From contig JAJPEU010000010.1 in assembly GCA_021166685.1 (NCBI GenBank), positions 124,001 to 188,000 of the forward strand: a stretch of 64,000 nt of DNA, written 5' to 3'. Under the pieces are notes generated by a model. That model saw nothing but the letters and a program-made list of their open reading frames with translations. It was not told the DNA's origin and did not search any database. Made by a program: the position numbers and the translations under genes. Position 1 is the first letter of the stretch; the number at the start of each line of letters is the position of its first letter. Source of the stretch: Sulfurovum sp. GTDB lineage: Bacteria > Campylobacterota > Campylobacteria > Campylobacterales > Sulfurovaceae. Shown one piece after another: positions 42,042-51,303 of the stretch.

Positions 42042-43496
42042 ATGAAAGTACTGCTTACGGGTGCAAACGGATATATCGGAAGACGGCTCAAGCAAAAACT
42101 TTTAAACGAAAAAATAGCATTAAGGATACTTGTCCGCAATCCTAAAAGCATAGGGCTGGACGTTCATGTGCGTACCGAAGTATTTCGCGGAGATACGTTT
42201 GATGTGCAGTCTCTTGAGTATGCGCTGGAGGGGGTAGATGTTGCTTACTACCTTGTGCACTCTCTTCAGCATGAAAATTATCGGGAGTTAGATAAAATAA
42301 GCGCCCAAAATTTTTTAGATGCGGCGATCAAGCAGGGAGTAAAACGCATCGTGTATCTGGGAGGACTGGGTGTCAAAGCGCATGCCAGCAAACATCTTCT
42401 CAGCCGCATAGAAACAGGAGAGATCCTCTCAAGCAGACCTGATCAGATACAGACTGTTTGGATCCGTGCAGGTGTGATCATCGGATCAGGAAGTGCGAGT
42501 TTTGAGATCATTCGGCATTTGGTTGAAAAACTTCCGGTGATGATCACACCCAAATGGGTCAACACGCTTGCGCAGCCCATAGGGGTGGATGATGTAATCT
42601 CTTATCTGAATGAAGCCAAAGACCTTGCCTGCGATAAAAATCTGGTAGTGGATATCGGCAGCGAAAAAATGACTTACAGAGAGATGATGCTGGGATGCGC
42701 CGATGCATTGGGTTTGAAGCGCTTCATTATCCCCGTCCCTGTTCTTTCGATCAAGTTTTCTTCCCATTGGCTCAACATCTTTACTCCCGTTCCGTACAAT
42801 ATTGCCAAATCTTTGATCGAGGGGCTCTCTTCGGAGGTCATTATACAAAATGATCATGCCAAGCAGTATTTTCCCCATATCCATCCGTGTCCTTTTAAAA
42901 ATGCCGTACAAAAAGCCATTAAAGAGATGGAACAAAATCAAATACTCAGCCGTTGGAGCGATGCGGAAGGCGGCACAGATCTATGGGAGCACCATCAGAA
43001 TGATCCCTCTGCAGCCATTTTGACGGACCGTCAGCGCATTGAGATCCATGGAGCATCCAAAGAGGCGGTTTACCGCACATTTTGCTCCATAGGGGGCAAG
43101 GAAGGCTGGCTTGCGCATCATTGGCTTTGGGAAATTAGAGGATGGTTCGATAAGATCATCGGCGGTGCGGGGCTTAAACGCGGAAGACGCCATCATCACA
43201 GACTTAGGGTGGGAGAGAGTGTTGATTTTTGGAGAGTGGAAGACCTTGTAGAGAACGAGCGGCTTTTGCTGCGCGCCCAGATGAAAGTACCCGGGAAAGC
43301 ATGGCTTGAGTTTAGAATCAAAAATAACGAACTGATTCAGACAGCCTATTTTTATCCGCGGGGGCTTTGGGGAAGGGTGTATTGGTATATGATGATACCT
43401 GCGCATTATTTTGTATTTCGCAGTATGATCGCAATGATCTTAAAAAAAGCACAAAATGAACAGACAAAATTCCCCTATCAAAATCAATCCAGTTAG
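42042..43496 (+). CDS. SDR-family NAD(P)-binding protein with DUF2867 domain
   Basis: 484 residues. The N-terminal Rossmann domain starts KVLLTGANGYIGRRLKQKLL (about 2-21) with the TGANGYIG glycine motif; AYYLVHSLQHENYRELD follows the YbjT-like pattern. Residues 330-470 form a DUF2867 domain with WLAHHWLWEIRGWFDKIIGG and the Arg/His-rich RGRRHHHRLRVGE. Its substrate is unknown. In other proteobacteria this fusion is a common member of light-response clusters with photolyase. A TATACT -10-like element (42002-42007) suggests its own promoter. Confidence 0.85.
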   Translation: MKVLLTGANGYIGRRLKQKLLNEKIALRILVRNPKSIGLDVHVRTEVFRGDTFDVQSLEYALEGVDVAYYLVHSLQHENYRELDKISAQNFLDAAIKQGVKRIVYLGGLGVKAHASKHLLSRIETGEILSSRPDQIQTVWIRAGVIIGSGSASFEIIRHLVEKLPVMITPKWVNTLAQPIGVDDVISYLNEAKDLACDKNLVVDIGSEKMTYREMMLGCADALGLKRFIIPVPVLSIKFSSHWLNIFTPVPYNIAKSLIEGLSSEVIIQNDHAKQYFPHIHPCPFKNAVQKAIKEMEQNQILSRWSDAEGGTDLWEHHQNDPSAAILTDRQRIEIHGASKEAVYRTFCSIGGKEGWLAHHWLWEIRGWFDKIIGGAGLKRGRRHHHRLRVGESVDFWRVEDLVENERLLLRAQMKVPGKAWLEFRIKNNELIQTAYFYPRGLWGRVYWYMMIPAHYFVFRSMIAMILKKAQNEQTKFPYQNQSS

Positions 43497-43523
43497 TATA
43501 TAATAAACAAAAAGGAGCTACAA

Positions 43524-43781
43524 ATGATAAAAGATATTTTATATACCGGACTAGGCGGTGCAGTGCTGCTTAAAGAACGCGTAGAAGAGGAGCTCGCAAA
43601 ATTGCAGGAAAAAGGCAAAGTGAGCAAAGAAGATGCCCAAAAATTTATCGAAAATCTTAAAACACGTGGTGAAGAGGAAGAAGCGAAAGTAAAATCACAT
43701 ATCAAAGAGGCTCTCAAAGAGGTCATCGAAGAGATGGAACTGGCCACAAAAAAAGATATCGATGCACTGAAAGATAAATAG
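43524..43781 (+). CDS. small phasin-like coiled-coil protein
   Basis: 85 residues. A short hydrophobic start (IKDILYTGLGGAVLL) is followed by a heavily charged helix (KERVEEELAKLQEKGKVSKE and onward). This resembles small phasin-family (polyhydroxyalkanoate granule or general helical) proteins. It lies directly before the UbiB-like kinase gene, an association seen in other proteobacteria. AAAAAGGAG ribosome site and a TATAAT element (43499-43504). Confidence 0.7.
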   Translation: MIKDILYTGLGGAVLLKERVEEELAKLQEKGKVSKEDAQKFIENLKTRGEEEEAKVKSHIKEALKEVIEEMELATKKDIDALKDK

Positions 43782-43786
43782 AAGTG

Positions 43787-45325
43787 ATGCGAAAGCTCTA
43801 TTCGCCTCTGCGGGTATGGAGGGTTTTTACTGTCTTGCTGACGCTTTATCTGCTGATCAAAAAGCGTTCAAGCTTTCTTTTTGTTCGAGCGCTTTCGCCC
43901 GACCGGCTTGTAGAAAGAATCACCCACTTGGGCGCAAGTTTTATCAAGCTTGCACAGGTGCTGGCAACCCGTAATGATTTTTTTACGCCTGAATATCTTG
44001 CAAAACTGAAAACACTGCATGATGAATTGCCTCCGATGAGCCAAACACAAATGCAGGGTGTTTTTGATCGCGCATTTGCACAGAATCCTTTTTGCCGCTT
44101 CGAAAAGACGCCGATTGCGTCGGCGTCCATAGGCCAAGTGCATGAAGCATGGCTGGATGAAAAGACAAGGGTGGCCGTCAAACTCAGGCGTGAGGGGATT
44201 ACCCGGCAGGTAAAAGCCGACATAGTGATTTTGAGAATGTTTAACGGCCTTTTCAGGCCGCTTTTTTCTCATTATACCAAACACTCTATCGAGGCTGTGA
44301 TAGAAGAGTTTGCCTCGATGATCCTAAAAGAGGTCAGCCTCAATCAGGAGCGTGAAAATCTCATAAAATTTTCTAAAATGTATGCCGATTTGAAGATCCG
44401 TTTTCCCAAAGCGTATGGAGCCGTCTCAAGCGATGATGCATTGGTGATGAGCTTTGAAGAGGGGTATCGGTTTGACGATCAAGATTCGCTTCAAAAGCAC
44501 AATATTCAGATCAAACCTCTCATTAAAACGCTGGTTGGCTTTTATACCGAGCAGATGCTTGTGAAAGGTTTTTTCCATGCCGATCCGCATCCCGGAAATC
44601 TTCTTGTCTCCAAAGAGGGGCAGTTGATCTTGCTTGATTTTGGGATGGTAAAAAGCGTGCCCAATGAAACACGTATCGCCATCATAGAGCTTATCAAGGC
44701 AGCCAACGAAGAGGACTATGAGCGCTATATCAGCGCATGTAAACGCTTAGGTACGGTAGCATATGATGCACCGACGGCAGAACTTGCGGAGTTTACACAG
44801 CGAATGTTTGATATTTTCAATAATGATGCACTGGATAGTTCAAGTATGCAGAAGCTGGCTTTTGATGTGCTTGAGCAGACGAGAAGCCTTCCCTTCAAGC
44901 TTCCGCAGGAGGCGATCTATATTTTGCGGGTGAGCGCTATCATCGAAGGACTGGGAACTACGTATATCGAAAATTTCAACGGTATCAAAGATATCCTGCC
45001 GATTCTTCAGCAAAATATTCCAAGGGCGCTGGGTGCGGGTGAAGGGATCATTGAAATGATCGTGGACGAATTTAAGAGTTTGCCTATGGACATCAGGGCT
45101 TTTAGAACGACGCTTTACCGCATGAGCGAAGGGGAACTTGCGGTGGAACTTTCCAAGCCGCAGCTGGAGAGTTTGAAAAAAACTCTCAAAGAGTCTTTGT
45201 CTCCCGTGATAAGCGGGATGGTGCTGCTTTTGAGTGCCGTTTTCGTTTTGCTTTTGGACCGTTCTCTTGAACCTTTTGCGGCGGTTCTTTTTGGGACAGG
45301 GCTGGTACGTTTGATATTTCGATAG
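43787..45325 (+). CDS. ABC1/AarF/UbiB-family atypical kinase
   Basis: 512 residues from the ATG at 43787 (a GTG at 43784 abuts it). Family motifs: LGASFIKLAQVLATRNDFFT (about 35-54), where UbiB's KxGQ reads KLAQ; ASASIGQVHEAWLDEKT (nucleotide loop); the catalytic FFHADPHPGNLLVSKEG (about 262-278); and ILLDFGMV. Two C-terminal membrane helices span about 475-511. Family members support ubiquinone or other isoprenoid lipid synthesis and protect against oxidative stress. No ubi or men gene is adjacent. Confidence 0.88.
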   Translation: MRKLYSPLRVWRVFTVLLTLYLLIKKRSSFLFVRALSPDRLVERITHLGASFIKLAQVLATRNDFFTPEYLAKLKTLHDELPPMSQTQMQGVFDRAFAQNPFCRFEKTPIASASIGQVHEAWLDEKTRVAVKLRREGITRQVKADIVILRMFNGLFRPLFSHYTKHSIEAVIEEFASMILKEVSLNQERENLIKFSKMYADLKIRFPKAYGAVSSDDALVMSFEEGYRFDDQDSLQKHNIQIKPLIKTLVGFYTEQMLVKGFFHADPHPGNLLVSKEGQLILLDFGMVKSVPNETRIAIIELIKAANEEDYERYISACKRLGTVAYDAPTAELAEFTQRMFDIFNNDALDSSSMQKLAFDVLEQTRSLPFKLPQEAIYILRVSAIIEGLGTTYIENFNGIKDILPILQQNIPRALGAGEGIIEMIVDEFKSLPMDIRAFRTTLYRMSEGELAVELSKPQLESLKKTLKESLSPVISGMVLLLSAVFVLLLDRSLEPFAAVLFGTGLVRLIFR

Positions 45326-45372
45326 AAAGAAATCGATGCATAAACAAAAATAAATAACAAAAGGGGTATAAA

Positions 45373-45909
45373 ATGCGTGTCATACTGTTTATAGCGATGT
45401 TTTTACTGGCAGGATGTGTAGACAAGCCTGAAAAAGTGACGCCTGTGAAGAATTTTGAACTTTCGCGCTATCTTGGCACGTGGTATGAGATCGCAAGGCT
45501 TGATCACTCTTTTGAGAGAGGGCTGGAGCAGATCAGTGCGACGTATGGCATGAGAGAGGATGGCGGAGTCAAGGTCATCAACAGAGGGTTTGATACAAAA
45601 AGCAAGCAATGGAAAGAGGCTGAAGGAAAAGCGTATTTTGTGCAGGATTTTGATACCGGCTTCTTGAAAGTTTCTTTCTTTGGGCCTTTTTACGGCTCTT
45701 ATATCATCTTTGATCTTGACCATGAGCAATACTCGCTCATCAGCGGTCCGAATCTTTCGTATCTTTGGATACTTTCGCGTACGCCGAGTTTGGATGAAAA
45801 AATCAAACAGCGTTTGATACAAAAAGCCAAAGATGCGGGATTTGATACGAGCCGATTGATCTTTGTGGAGCATGCAGATACCAATCAATCTGCATCAATC
45901 AGCAAATAA
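45373..45909 (+). CDS. blc: outer-membrane lipocalin (Blc)
   Basis: 178 residues with a lipoprotein signal: LFIAMFLLAGC (lipobox LAGC, Cys at 15). The lipocalin signature GTWYEIARLDHSFERGLEQI (about 36-55) is intact, followed by the beta-barrel (KVINRGFDTKSKQWKEAEGK; YIIFDLDHEQYSLISGPN). Blc binds lipids or lysophospholipids and serves membrane maintenance under stress. It is a common partner of photolyase and SDR genes in light-response clusters. Confidence 0.92.
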   Translation: MRVILFIAMFLLAGCVDKPEKVTPVKNFELSRYLGTWYEIARLDHSFERGLEQISATYGMREDGGVKVINRGFDTKSKQWKEAEGKAYFVQDFDTGFLKVSFFGPFYGSYIIFDLDHEQYSLISGPNLSYLWILSRTPSLDEKIKQRLIQKAKDAGFDTSRLIFVEHADTNQSASISK

Positions 45910-45969
45910 TTTCTGCAAAACAGACAGGTTTGCATATAGTATAAAGACACAATACAAAAAGGAGTAGCC

Positions 45970-46473
45970 ATGTTTCATACATATAAAACGCTAGAAGGCA
46001 GCAACCATTCGCAACCCAGAGTGGCTGCGCTTTTGGCTTGCAAGGGCAATCTTATGGCAGCCTCGTGGCATATGCCGATCTCAAAATCTCCTTTTCGCTA
46101 CGGCGTTGCAGTGCGCAAAGAGAACCACACCCATGCGCTTTTGTGTGAGCACGGCAGTTTCGCACTTAATTTCCTTCCTTATGAATACTATGAAACGGTC
46201 GATCTTATGGGGCGTTTGCATGGCGATGAACATGATAAATTTGCATTAAGCCGCCTTGAAAAAGAGGGTTTGGATGAAAACAGCAATCACCTGCTGAGTG
46301 CTTCTGATTTTATCTATGGGTGCAAGGTTTGCGATATGTATGTCAACGGCGATCATACGATATTCATCGCCGATGTAGTCAAAATTTATGTCAATGAAAA
46401 TCAGAAAAAAGAGCCGATGCTGTTTTTGGGGCGCGGCCGCTATGCTACGGTATGCAAGGATGTGACTGTTTAG
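45970..46473 (+). CDS. flavin reductase-like (FMN-binding split barrel) protein
   Basis: 167 residues. The N-terminal TLEGSNHSQPRVAALLACKG and later HALLCEHGSFALNFLPYEYY (about 55-74) fit the flavin reductase/FlaRed fold that binds FMN through main-chain and Ser/Asn contacts; HTIFIADVVKIYVNENQKKE (about 126-145) is the conserved strand. It probably reduces flavin or another small electron carrier with NAD(P)H. Own TATAGTATAA promoter-like element and AAAAAGGAG site. Confidence 0.82.
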   Translation: MFHTYKTLEGSNHSQPRVAALLACKGNLMAASWHMPISKSPFRYGVAVRKENHTHALLCEHGSFALNFLPYEYYETVDLMGRLHGDEHDKFALSRLEKEGLDENSNHLLSASDFIYGCKVCDMYVNGDHTIFIADVVKIYVNENQKKEPMLFLGRGRYATVCKDVTV

Positions 46474-46481
46474 AGTTAGGA

Positions 46482-46790
46482 TCAATATTGAGTGACGATG
46501 ATTTTGTCTTTATAGCGTTTTTTTCTCTCCGGGGTATAGTCCCACCACACACGCGGCTCGCCCCCGTTCATAAAATCAGTAATCGACATCAGCACATCAA
46601 GCAGGCACGGATCTTTCCTTTCTCCAAAGGCGTGACACAATTGCACATAAAGCTCATAAGGGTCTTGGTCTATGAAATCTTCAGGGCGGGTGATTCCGAT
46701 CGATCGCAAATCACGGGCAACCGTTTTGCCGACATTGGGAAGGTCGGTCATCTTTGATACTTTTTCTCGAATAACTTTAGAAGGATTCAT
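46482..46790 (-). CDS. Cdd1-like helix-hairpin-helix protein
   Basis: 102 residues from the ATG at 46790; 14 earlier in-frame codons lack a ribosome site. The HhH element MTDLPNVGKTVARDLRSIGI (about 13-32) and DPYELYVQLCHAFGERKDPC (about 42-61) match the Cdd1 (pathogenicity locus) family, related to DUF4332 and the TfoX C-terminal domain. The HhH fold suggests DNA or protein contact; the function is unknown. It is the only leftward gene in the cluster, convergent with the flavin reductase gene. Confidence 0.8.
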   Translation of the reverse strand: MNPSKVIREKVSKMTDLPNVGKTVARDLRSIGITRPEDFIDQDPYELYVQLCHAFGERKDPCLLDVLMSITDFMNGGEPRVWWDYTPERKKRYKDKIIVTQY

Positions 46791-47024
46791 CTTTTTAACA
46801 CCTTGTTTGCATAATTTTTTCAAGCCCGTCAAAATGCAGCGGCTCTTTGATGCATGGTAAATGATACACTTAATTCTCTGCTTATTGCAAGTATCGTATC
46901 TTTTGTATAGTTTTGGCTTTTTGGAGTCGATAAAACTGCCTAATTACGGTTTAAGCGGCAAAAGTTTTCTACCAAACGGCAAAAAAATATCATATAATGT
47001 GTCTATAAAACAAGGAGGTGCATG

Positions 47025-47846
47025 ATGAAAATAGCAATCACCGGCGCAAGCGGATTTGTGGGTACGGCACTGCAGCAGACATTTGCCGATAATGTGGTAA
47101 TCGATAGAAATGATGATGAGGCAGCCATTCTCAAAAAGCTTGAGGGGGTTGACGCAGTGATCAATCTTGCCGGCGCTCCGATCATTAAGCGGTGGAGCGA
47201 TCCTTATAAAAAGGTGCTTCAAGAAAGCCGCATTAAAACAACAAGGGCACTTGTGCAGGCGGTCAATCAAAGCGAGGTGTCCTACTTTATCTCTACTTCG
47301 GCTATCGGTATTTATCCTGACAACAAGCAATGCGATGAGAGGTGCAAAGATAGAGCGGATGATTTTTTGGGTTCTTTAGCATACGATTGGGAACAAGAAG
47401 CGCTTTTGTGCCATAAGCCAACCGCGATACTGCGCTTTGGAGTAATCCTTGGCAAAGAAGGCGGTGCGTTGGCTCAGATGCTTACGCCGTTTCGGCTGGG
47501 AGTAGGCGGCATTATTTCGGATGGGAAGATGATGACAAGCTGGATAGACATAGAAGATCTGATGCGAATTTACCGATTTTTGATAGACCGTCGGCTTAGC
47601 GGTATCTATAATGCCGTCTCTCCCCATCCCGTAAGCAATTATGTTTTTACCAAAGCACTGGGAAAAGCACTTCACAGACCGACTGTCTTGCCGATACCCA
47701 AATTTGTGCTGCAAATCATGTACGGCGAAGCAGCCTCGGTGCTGACGGGATCCAAAGAGGTTTATCCCGGTGCGCTGCAAGCGCAAGGATTTACGTTCAA
47801 ATATCCCGACATCGAGGCATCTCTTAAACATATTTTGGAGGAGTGA
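47025..47846 (+). CDS. TIGR01777-family NAD-dependent epimerase
   Basis: 273 residues from the second ATG (six bases after GGAGG). KIAITGASGFVGTALQQTFA (about 2-21) is the Rossmann NAD loop; DAVINLAGAPIIKRWSDPYK (about 44-63) and the Ser-x-x-Gly-Ile-Tyr catalytic segment STSAIGIYPD are diagnostic of the YfcH/SDR39U1 group. The C-terminal DUF1731-like domain includes KALGKALHRPTVLPIPKFVL. Substrate unknown. A recurrent neighbour of photolyase and ferrochelatase in light clusters. Confidence 0.9.
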   Translation: MKIAITGASGFVGTALQQTFADNVVIDRNDDEAAILKKLEGVDAVINLAGAPIIKRWSDPYKKVLQESRIKTTRALVQAVNQSEVSYFISTSAIGIYPDNKQCDERCKDRADDFLGSLAYDWEQEALLCHKPTAILRFGVILGKEGGALAQMLTPFRLGVGGIISDGKMMTSWIDIEDLMRIYRFLIDRRLSGIYNAVSPHPVSNYVFTKALGKALHRPTVLPIPKFVLQIMYGEAASVLTGSKEVYPGALQAQGFTFKYPDIEASLKHILEE

Positions 47847-47940
47847 TCCAAAAACTGCGTTTTTTCAAACCAATAAACAAAATCGGCCTACCAACTGCAT
47901 AGGCACCAAGATACAATAATCAAAAAATGCGGAGGTATAG

Positions 47941-48882
47941 ATGAAAAGAGCTGTTTTATTGATGAATATGGGCGGGCCGAACAATCTTGACGAGGTGGAG
48001 GTTTTTTTGAACAACATGTTCAATGACAAGCGAGTCATTGGAGCGCCGAAACCCATAAGAATGGCCATTGCCAAACTGATAACATGGGGAAGAAAAAAAG
48101 AGGCAAAACATAACTATGCAACGCTTGGCGGAAAATCGCCCATTGTAGGGTATACCAAGAACCTTGTTTCAAAACTGCAATCGGTTATTGATGCGCCGGT
48201 GCACATGGTGATGCGCTATACACCGCCATTTGCAAGCGATGTGCTGGAAAATCTCAAAGATGTCGACGAGATCTACGCTATCCCTCTCTATCCGCATTAC
48301 TCTTCGACAACGACTCTCTCAAGTATGGACGATTTGCATGCTGCTCTTAAACATCACGGCATTAGGGCACAAATTAAAACGATAGACCATTACTACAGCC
48401 ATCCTGAGTATATCAGTGCCATTGTTGGGCGTATCAAGGAAGCATTGAACGGATGTGATGCAGGTGAATTCGAGCTTGTTTTTTCTGCGCACGGATTGCC
48501 GAAGAAAATTATAGAAAGAGGAGACAGCTACCAGCTTCATATCAAGCGAAATCTTTTTTATGCACGCAAAGCATTAGTGGAAGAAGGGATATATTTTTCC
48601 AAAACCCATCTTGCCTACCAGTCTCGTCTTGGGCCGATGGAATGGATAAAGCCTTATCTTGAGGATAAACTCAAAAGCCTGAAAAAGAAAAAAGTCATCA
48701 TCTATCCTATCGCATTTACGATTGATAATTCTGAAACAGAATTTGAGCTTGATATCGAGTATCGCGGGATCGCGCAGGAGATCGGATTTGAAGAGTATCG
48801 CGTCGCAAAAGCACCCAACGACCATCCGGCTTTTGTACGCTGTATCGGGCATCTTTATGAGAGCATGAAGGCAGCGTCATGA
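47941..48882 (+). CDS. hemH: ferrochelatase
   Basis: 313 residues. The N terminus KRAVLLMNMGGPNNLDEVEV (about 2-21) and LVFSAHGLPKKIIERGDSYQ (about 180-199, the metal-site His) are typical; the second active-site acid is in FTIDNSETEFELDIEYR (about 260). It inserts Fe2+ into protoporphyrin IX to finish haem. No C-terminal Fe-S cysteines are seen. Its place beside photolyase-type genes fits removal of phototoxic porphyrin. The stop overlaps the next gene by 4 bp. A preceding CGGAGG site decides the start. Confidence 0.92.
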   Translation: MKRAVLLMNMGGPNNLDEVEVFLNNMFNDKRVIGAPKPIRMAIAKLITWGRKKEAKHNYATLGGKSPIVGYTKNLVSKLQSVIDAPVHMVMRYTPPFASDVLENLKDVDEIYAIPLYPHYSSTTTLSSMDDLHAALKHHGIRAQIKTIDHYYSHPEYISAIVGRIKEALNGCDAGEFELVFSAHGLPKKIIERGDSYQLHIKRNLFYARKALVEEGIYFSKTHLAYQSRLGPMEWIKPYLEDKLKSLKKKKVIIYPIAFTIDNSETEFELDIEYRGIAQEIGFEEYRVAKAPNDHPAFVRCIGHLYESMKAAS

Positions 48883-50300
48883 TTGATTATGCTGTTGTAG
48901 GATCAGGTATAGGGGGCAGTACGATTGCAGCTTATCTTGATGCTAAAGGATTTGAAACGGTTTTGTTTGAAAAAGAGCCTTATCTTGGCGGATGCAGTTC
49001 TTCGTTTTCGCACGGCGGGTTTTTATACAATACAGGCGCAACAACTCTTGTGGGGTACCAAGAAGGGCATCATGTCAAATCCATGTTTGATGCGATTGGA
49101 TTTGTGCCTGATCTTATACTCAGCGATCCCTCTATCGTTATCGTGCAAAACGGTAAAGCCACACCAAGATACAAGAACTTTGAGGCATTTTTGTCCGCAG
49201 TAAAACAAAATTATCCGCATCCCAAACATGATGAATTTTGGTCTTTGGTAAAACAGACAGGAGAACAGTTTTATGCTGTAAGCGGATACTATTACAGTAA
49301 TCGGGCATTGTTTAAAAAATGCGTATCGCTGATGAGCTACTTGCCTTTGATGGTGCGGTTTCAACGCTATTTGCGTACCGATGCATATCGTTTCATCAAG
49401 GATTTTTACGGAGAAATCTCCCGGGAGCATATGCAGTTCCTCGAAGCGCAGATTCTTATCGTAGCGCAGGCTCCTTCCGGTAAGATAAATTTTTTAACCG
49501 CGGCATTGTCTTTGGGATATACGTTTAATGAAACCTATTATGTGTTCGGGGGCTTTAGCCGGCTGTTTGATCAAATGACATCCAAGATGAAGGATGTTAG
49601 ACGCAAAACAGAGATAAAAAAGATTGCAAAAGAAGCCGATTATTATGCGCTGCACACCAGCAATGAAACTGTTTATGCAAAAAATGTGATACTCAATACA
49701 ACGGTCTACGACAGTGCGAAACTTTTTGATAATCAACGGATAAAAAAATATTATGAAACATATGAAAAACTCGACAATCATCAAAGTTCATTTATGCTTT
49801 ACATGACGATTAAAAGTGAGAAAAAGTTTCAGCATCATTATCAGCTGATACAAAATGAGCCTTTTGTGCATACGCTTTCGAGTGCAGTGTTTGTTTCTTT
49901 CTCTGATCCGAGTGATACGCTGCTGTGCAAAGACGGCTATCGCAGCATCACGGCATCTATTCATACCGACACAAGATGGTGGGAAGAAAAAGAAACCTAC
50001 AATGTTAAAAAAAATGCGCTTAAAGACGCGCTGACAAAGTCTATCTGTGATATGCTCGATATCAAAGAGGAGCAGATCGTTCACCGGTTTGCAGCCACGC
50101 CAAAAACATTTAAGCGTTATATCAACCGATCGCAATTGGGAGGCAATGCCGTTACCATGGAGAATTTTCTGCCCAAACTCCCCGGTAATGATACACCCAT
50201 AAAAGGACTTTATCATGTGGGAGATACCGTTTATGCTGCACAAGGATGGCCGGGCGTGATGCTGGGCGTTGAAAATCTTAGAAGACTGCTGTATGCATGA
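48879..50300 (+). CDS. CrtI/CrtD-like FAD oxidoreductase
   Basis: 473 residues. The FAD loop VVGSGIGGSTIAAYLDAKGF (about 6-25) and LFEKEPYLGGCSSSFSHGGF (about 30-49) belong to COG1233 phytoene-desaturase-like proteins. The C-terminal FAD motif is GLYHVGDTVYAAQGWPGVML (about 446-465), near-universal in CrtI/CrtD/CrtISO. Substrate could be a carotenoid, another polyene or an unrelated lipid; no crtB or crtE is in the window. It overlaps hemH by 4 bp and the LytS gene by 8 bp. Confidence 0.85.
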   Translation: MIDYAVVGSGIGGSTIAAYLDAKGFETVLFEKEPYLGGCSSSFSHGGFLYNTGATTLVGYQEGHHVKSMFDAIGFVPDLILSDPSIVIVQNGKATPRYKNFEAFLSAVKQNYPHPKHDEFWSLVKQTGEQFYAVSGYYYSNRALFKKCVSLMSYLPLMVRFQRYLRTDAYRFIKDFYGEISREHMQFLEAQILIVAQAPSGKINFLTAALSLGYTFNETYYVFGGFSRLFDQMTSKMKDVRRKTEIKKIAKEADYYALHTSNETVYAKNVILNTTVYDSAKLFDNQRIKKYYETYEKLDNHQSSFMLYMTIKSEKKFQHHYQLIQNEPFVHTLSSAVFVSFSDPSDTLLCKDGYRSITASIHTDTRWWEEKETYNVKKNALKDALTKSICDMLDIKEEQIVHRFAATPKTFKRYINRSQLGGNAVTMENFLPKLPGNDTPIKGLYHVGDTVYAAQGWPGVMLGVENLRRLLYA

Positions 50301-51303
50301 TATTGCTTTACGCATTAAGGTGACTGATTGGCTGTATATTTTGCTGATCGGCATTTTTTTTGCCGCACTGCTCTCTATGCTGGGATATATACTTTTAGGG
50401 TATTCTTGGGTATCGGGCGTACAGTATGGGGCTGTGCTTGGTTTTATGATCGCATTGTTTTCTTTGGTGTCTGTTTCGTTTATGAATCAAATCATTTTAC
50501 CTAAGATGCATCAAAGATACTGGCTGTCTATGGCAATGGTTTTTTCTTTTTTTTCAGGCTTTTTTGGTACGCTTTCAGGCACGCTGACCGCCAAAAAAAT
50601 GAGTATAGAGATCGTACCGCCGCTGGATACCAATCTGGTCAATATCGCTGCAGCAATAGGCATGTTGACCTATATTGTCGGAGCGCTGCTGTATCGTTTT
50701 GTTAAAATGCGCAATGAAAAAGAAGCGATAGACCATTGTTATGTGCAAAGCCGTTTGCGCTCGCTGGAAACACAGCTTAATCCGCATTTTTTGTTTAATG
50801 CGCTTAATTCGGTCGCCGAACTGATTCATTACGATCCGTTTAAAGCAGAAGAAGCTTTACTGAGAGTGTCTGCTTTTTTGCGTAATACCATGAAAGAGGA
50901 GGCGCTTGTTTTTCTTGAAGAAGAGTTGCAAAACGTACAAGACTATATCGCATTGGAAAATATACGGTTTTCGGGTAGAATTCATTGGACGCAGCAAGAA
51001 AATATTCCTCCGTTGCGATTGCCTAAATTTTCGATTCAGCTGTTAGTGGAAAATGCGGTCAAGCATGGTATGAAAGCACAACAATCATTGCATATTTCGC
51101 TCTGCTTTAATGAAGAAAAAAAACAATTGATGGTTAAAAATGACGGAGAGCCGATGAGTTCAGCCTCTTTTGGAATCGGATTGAACAATCTAAACCAAAG
51201 ACTTGCGCTTTTATGCAAAGGACATCTGGAAGTTGCACAGATGAATCCGCCTATTTTTAGTATTCATCTTGGAGAATGTTATGAAAATACTCATCGTCGA
51301 TGA
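50293..51303 (+). CDS. LytS-type sensor histidine kinase
   Basis: 336 residues from the ATG at 50293, inside the end of the oxidoreductase gene. Four to five membrane helices (about 10-150) have almost no outer loops, so the signal may lie in the membrane. The kinase is the His_kinase (PF06580) type: LRSLETQLNPHFLFNALNSV (about 155-174, phospho-His in NPHFLFN) and an ATP domain with LLVENAVKHGMKAQQSLHI and FGIGLNNLNQRLAL. It pairs with the overlapping LytTR regulator. Confidence 0.88.
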   Translation: MHDIALRIKVTDWLYILLIGIFFAALLSMLGYILLGYSWVSGVQYGAVLGFMIALFSLVSVSFMNQIILPKMHQRYWLSMAMVFSFFSGFFGTLSGTLTAKKMSIEIVPPLDTNLVNIAAAIGMLTYIVGALLYRFVKMRNEKEAIDHCYVQSRLRSLETQLNPHFLFNALNSVAELIHYDPFKAEEALLRVSAFLRNTMKEEALVFLEEELQNVQDYIALENIRFSGRIHWTQQENIPPLRLPKFSIQLLVENAVKHGMKAQQSLHISLCFNEEKKQLMVKNDGEPMSSASFGIGLNNLNQRLALLCKGHLEVAQMNPPIFSIHLGECYENTHRR

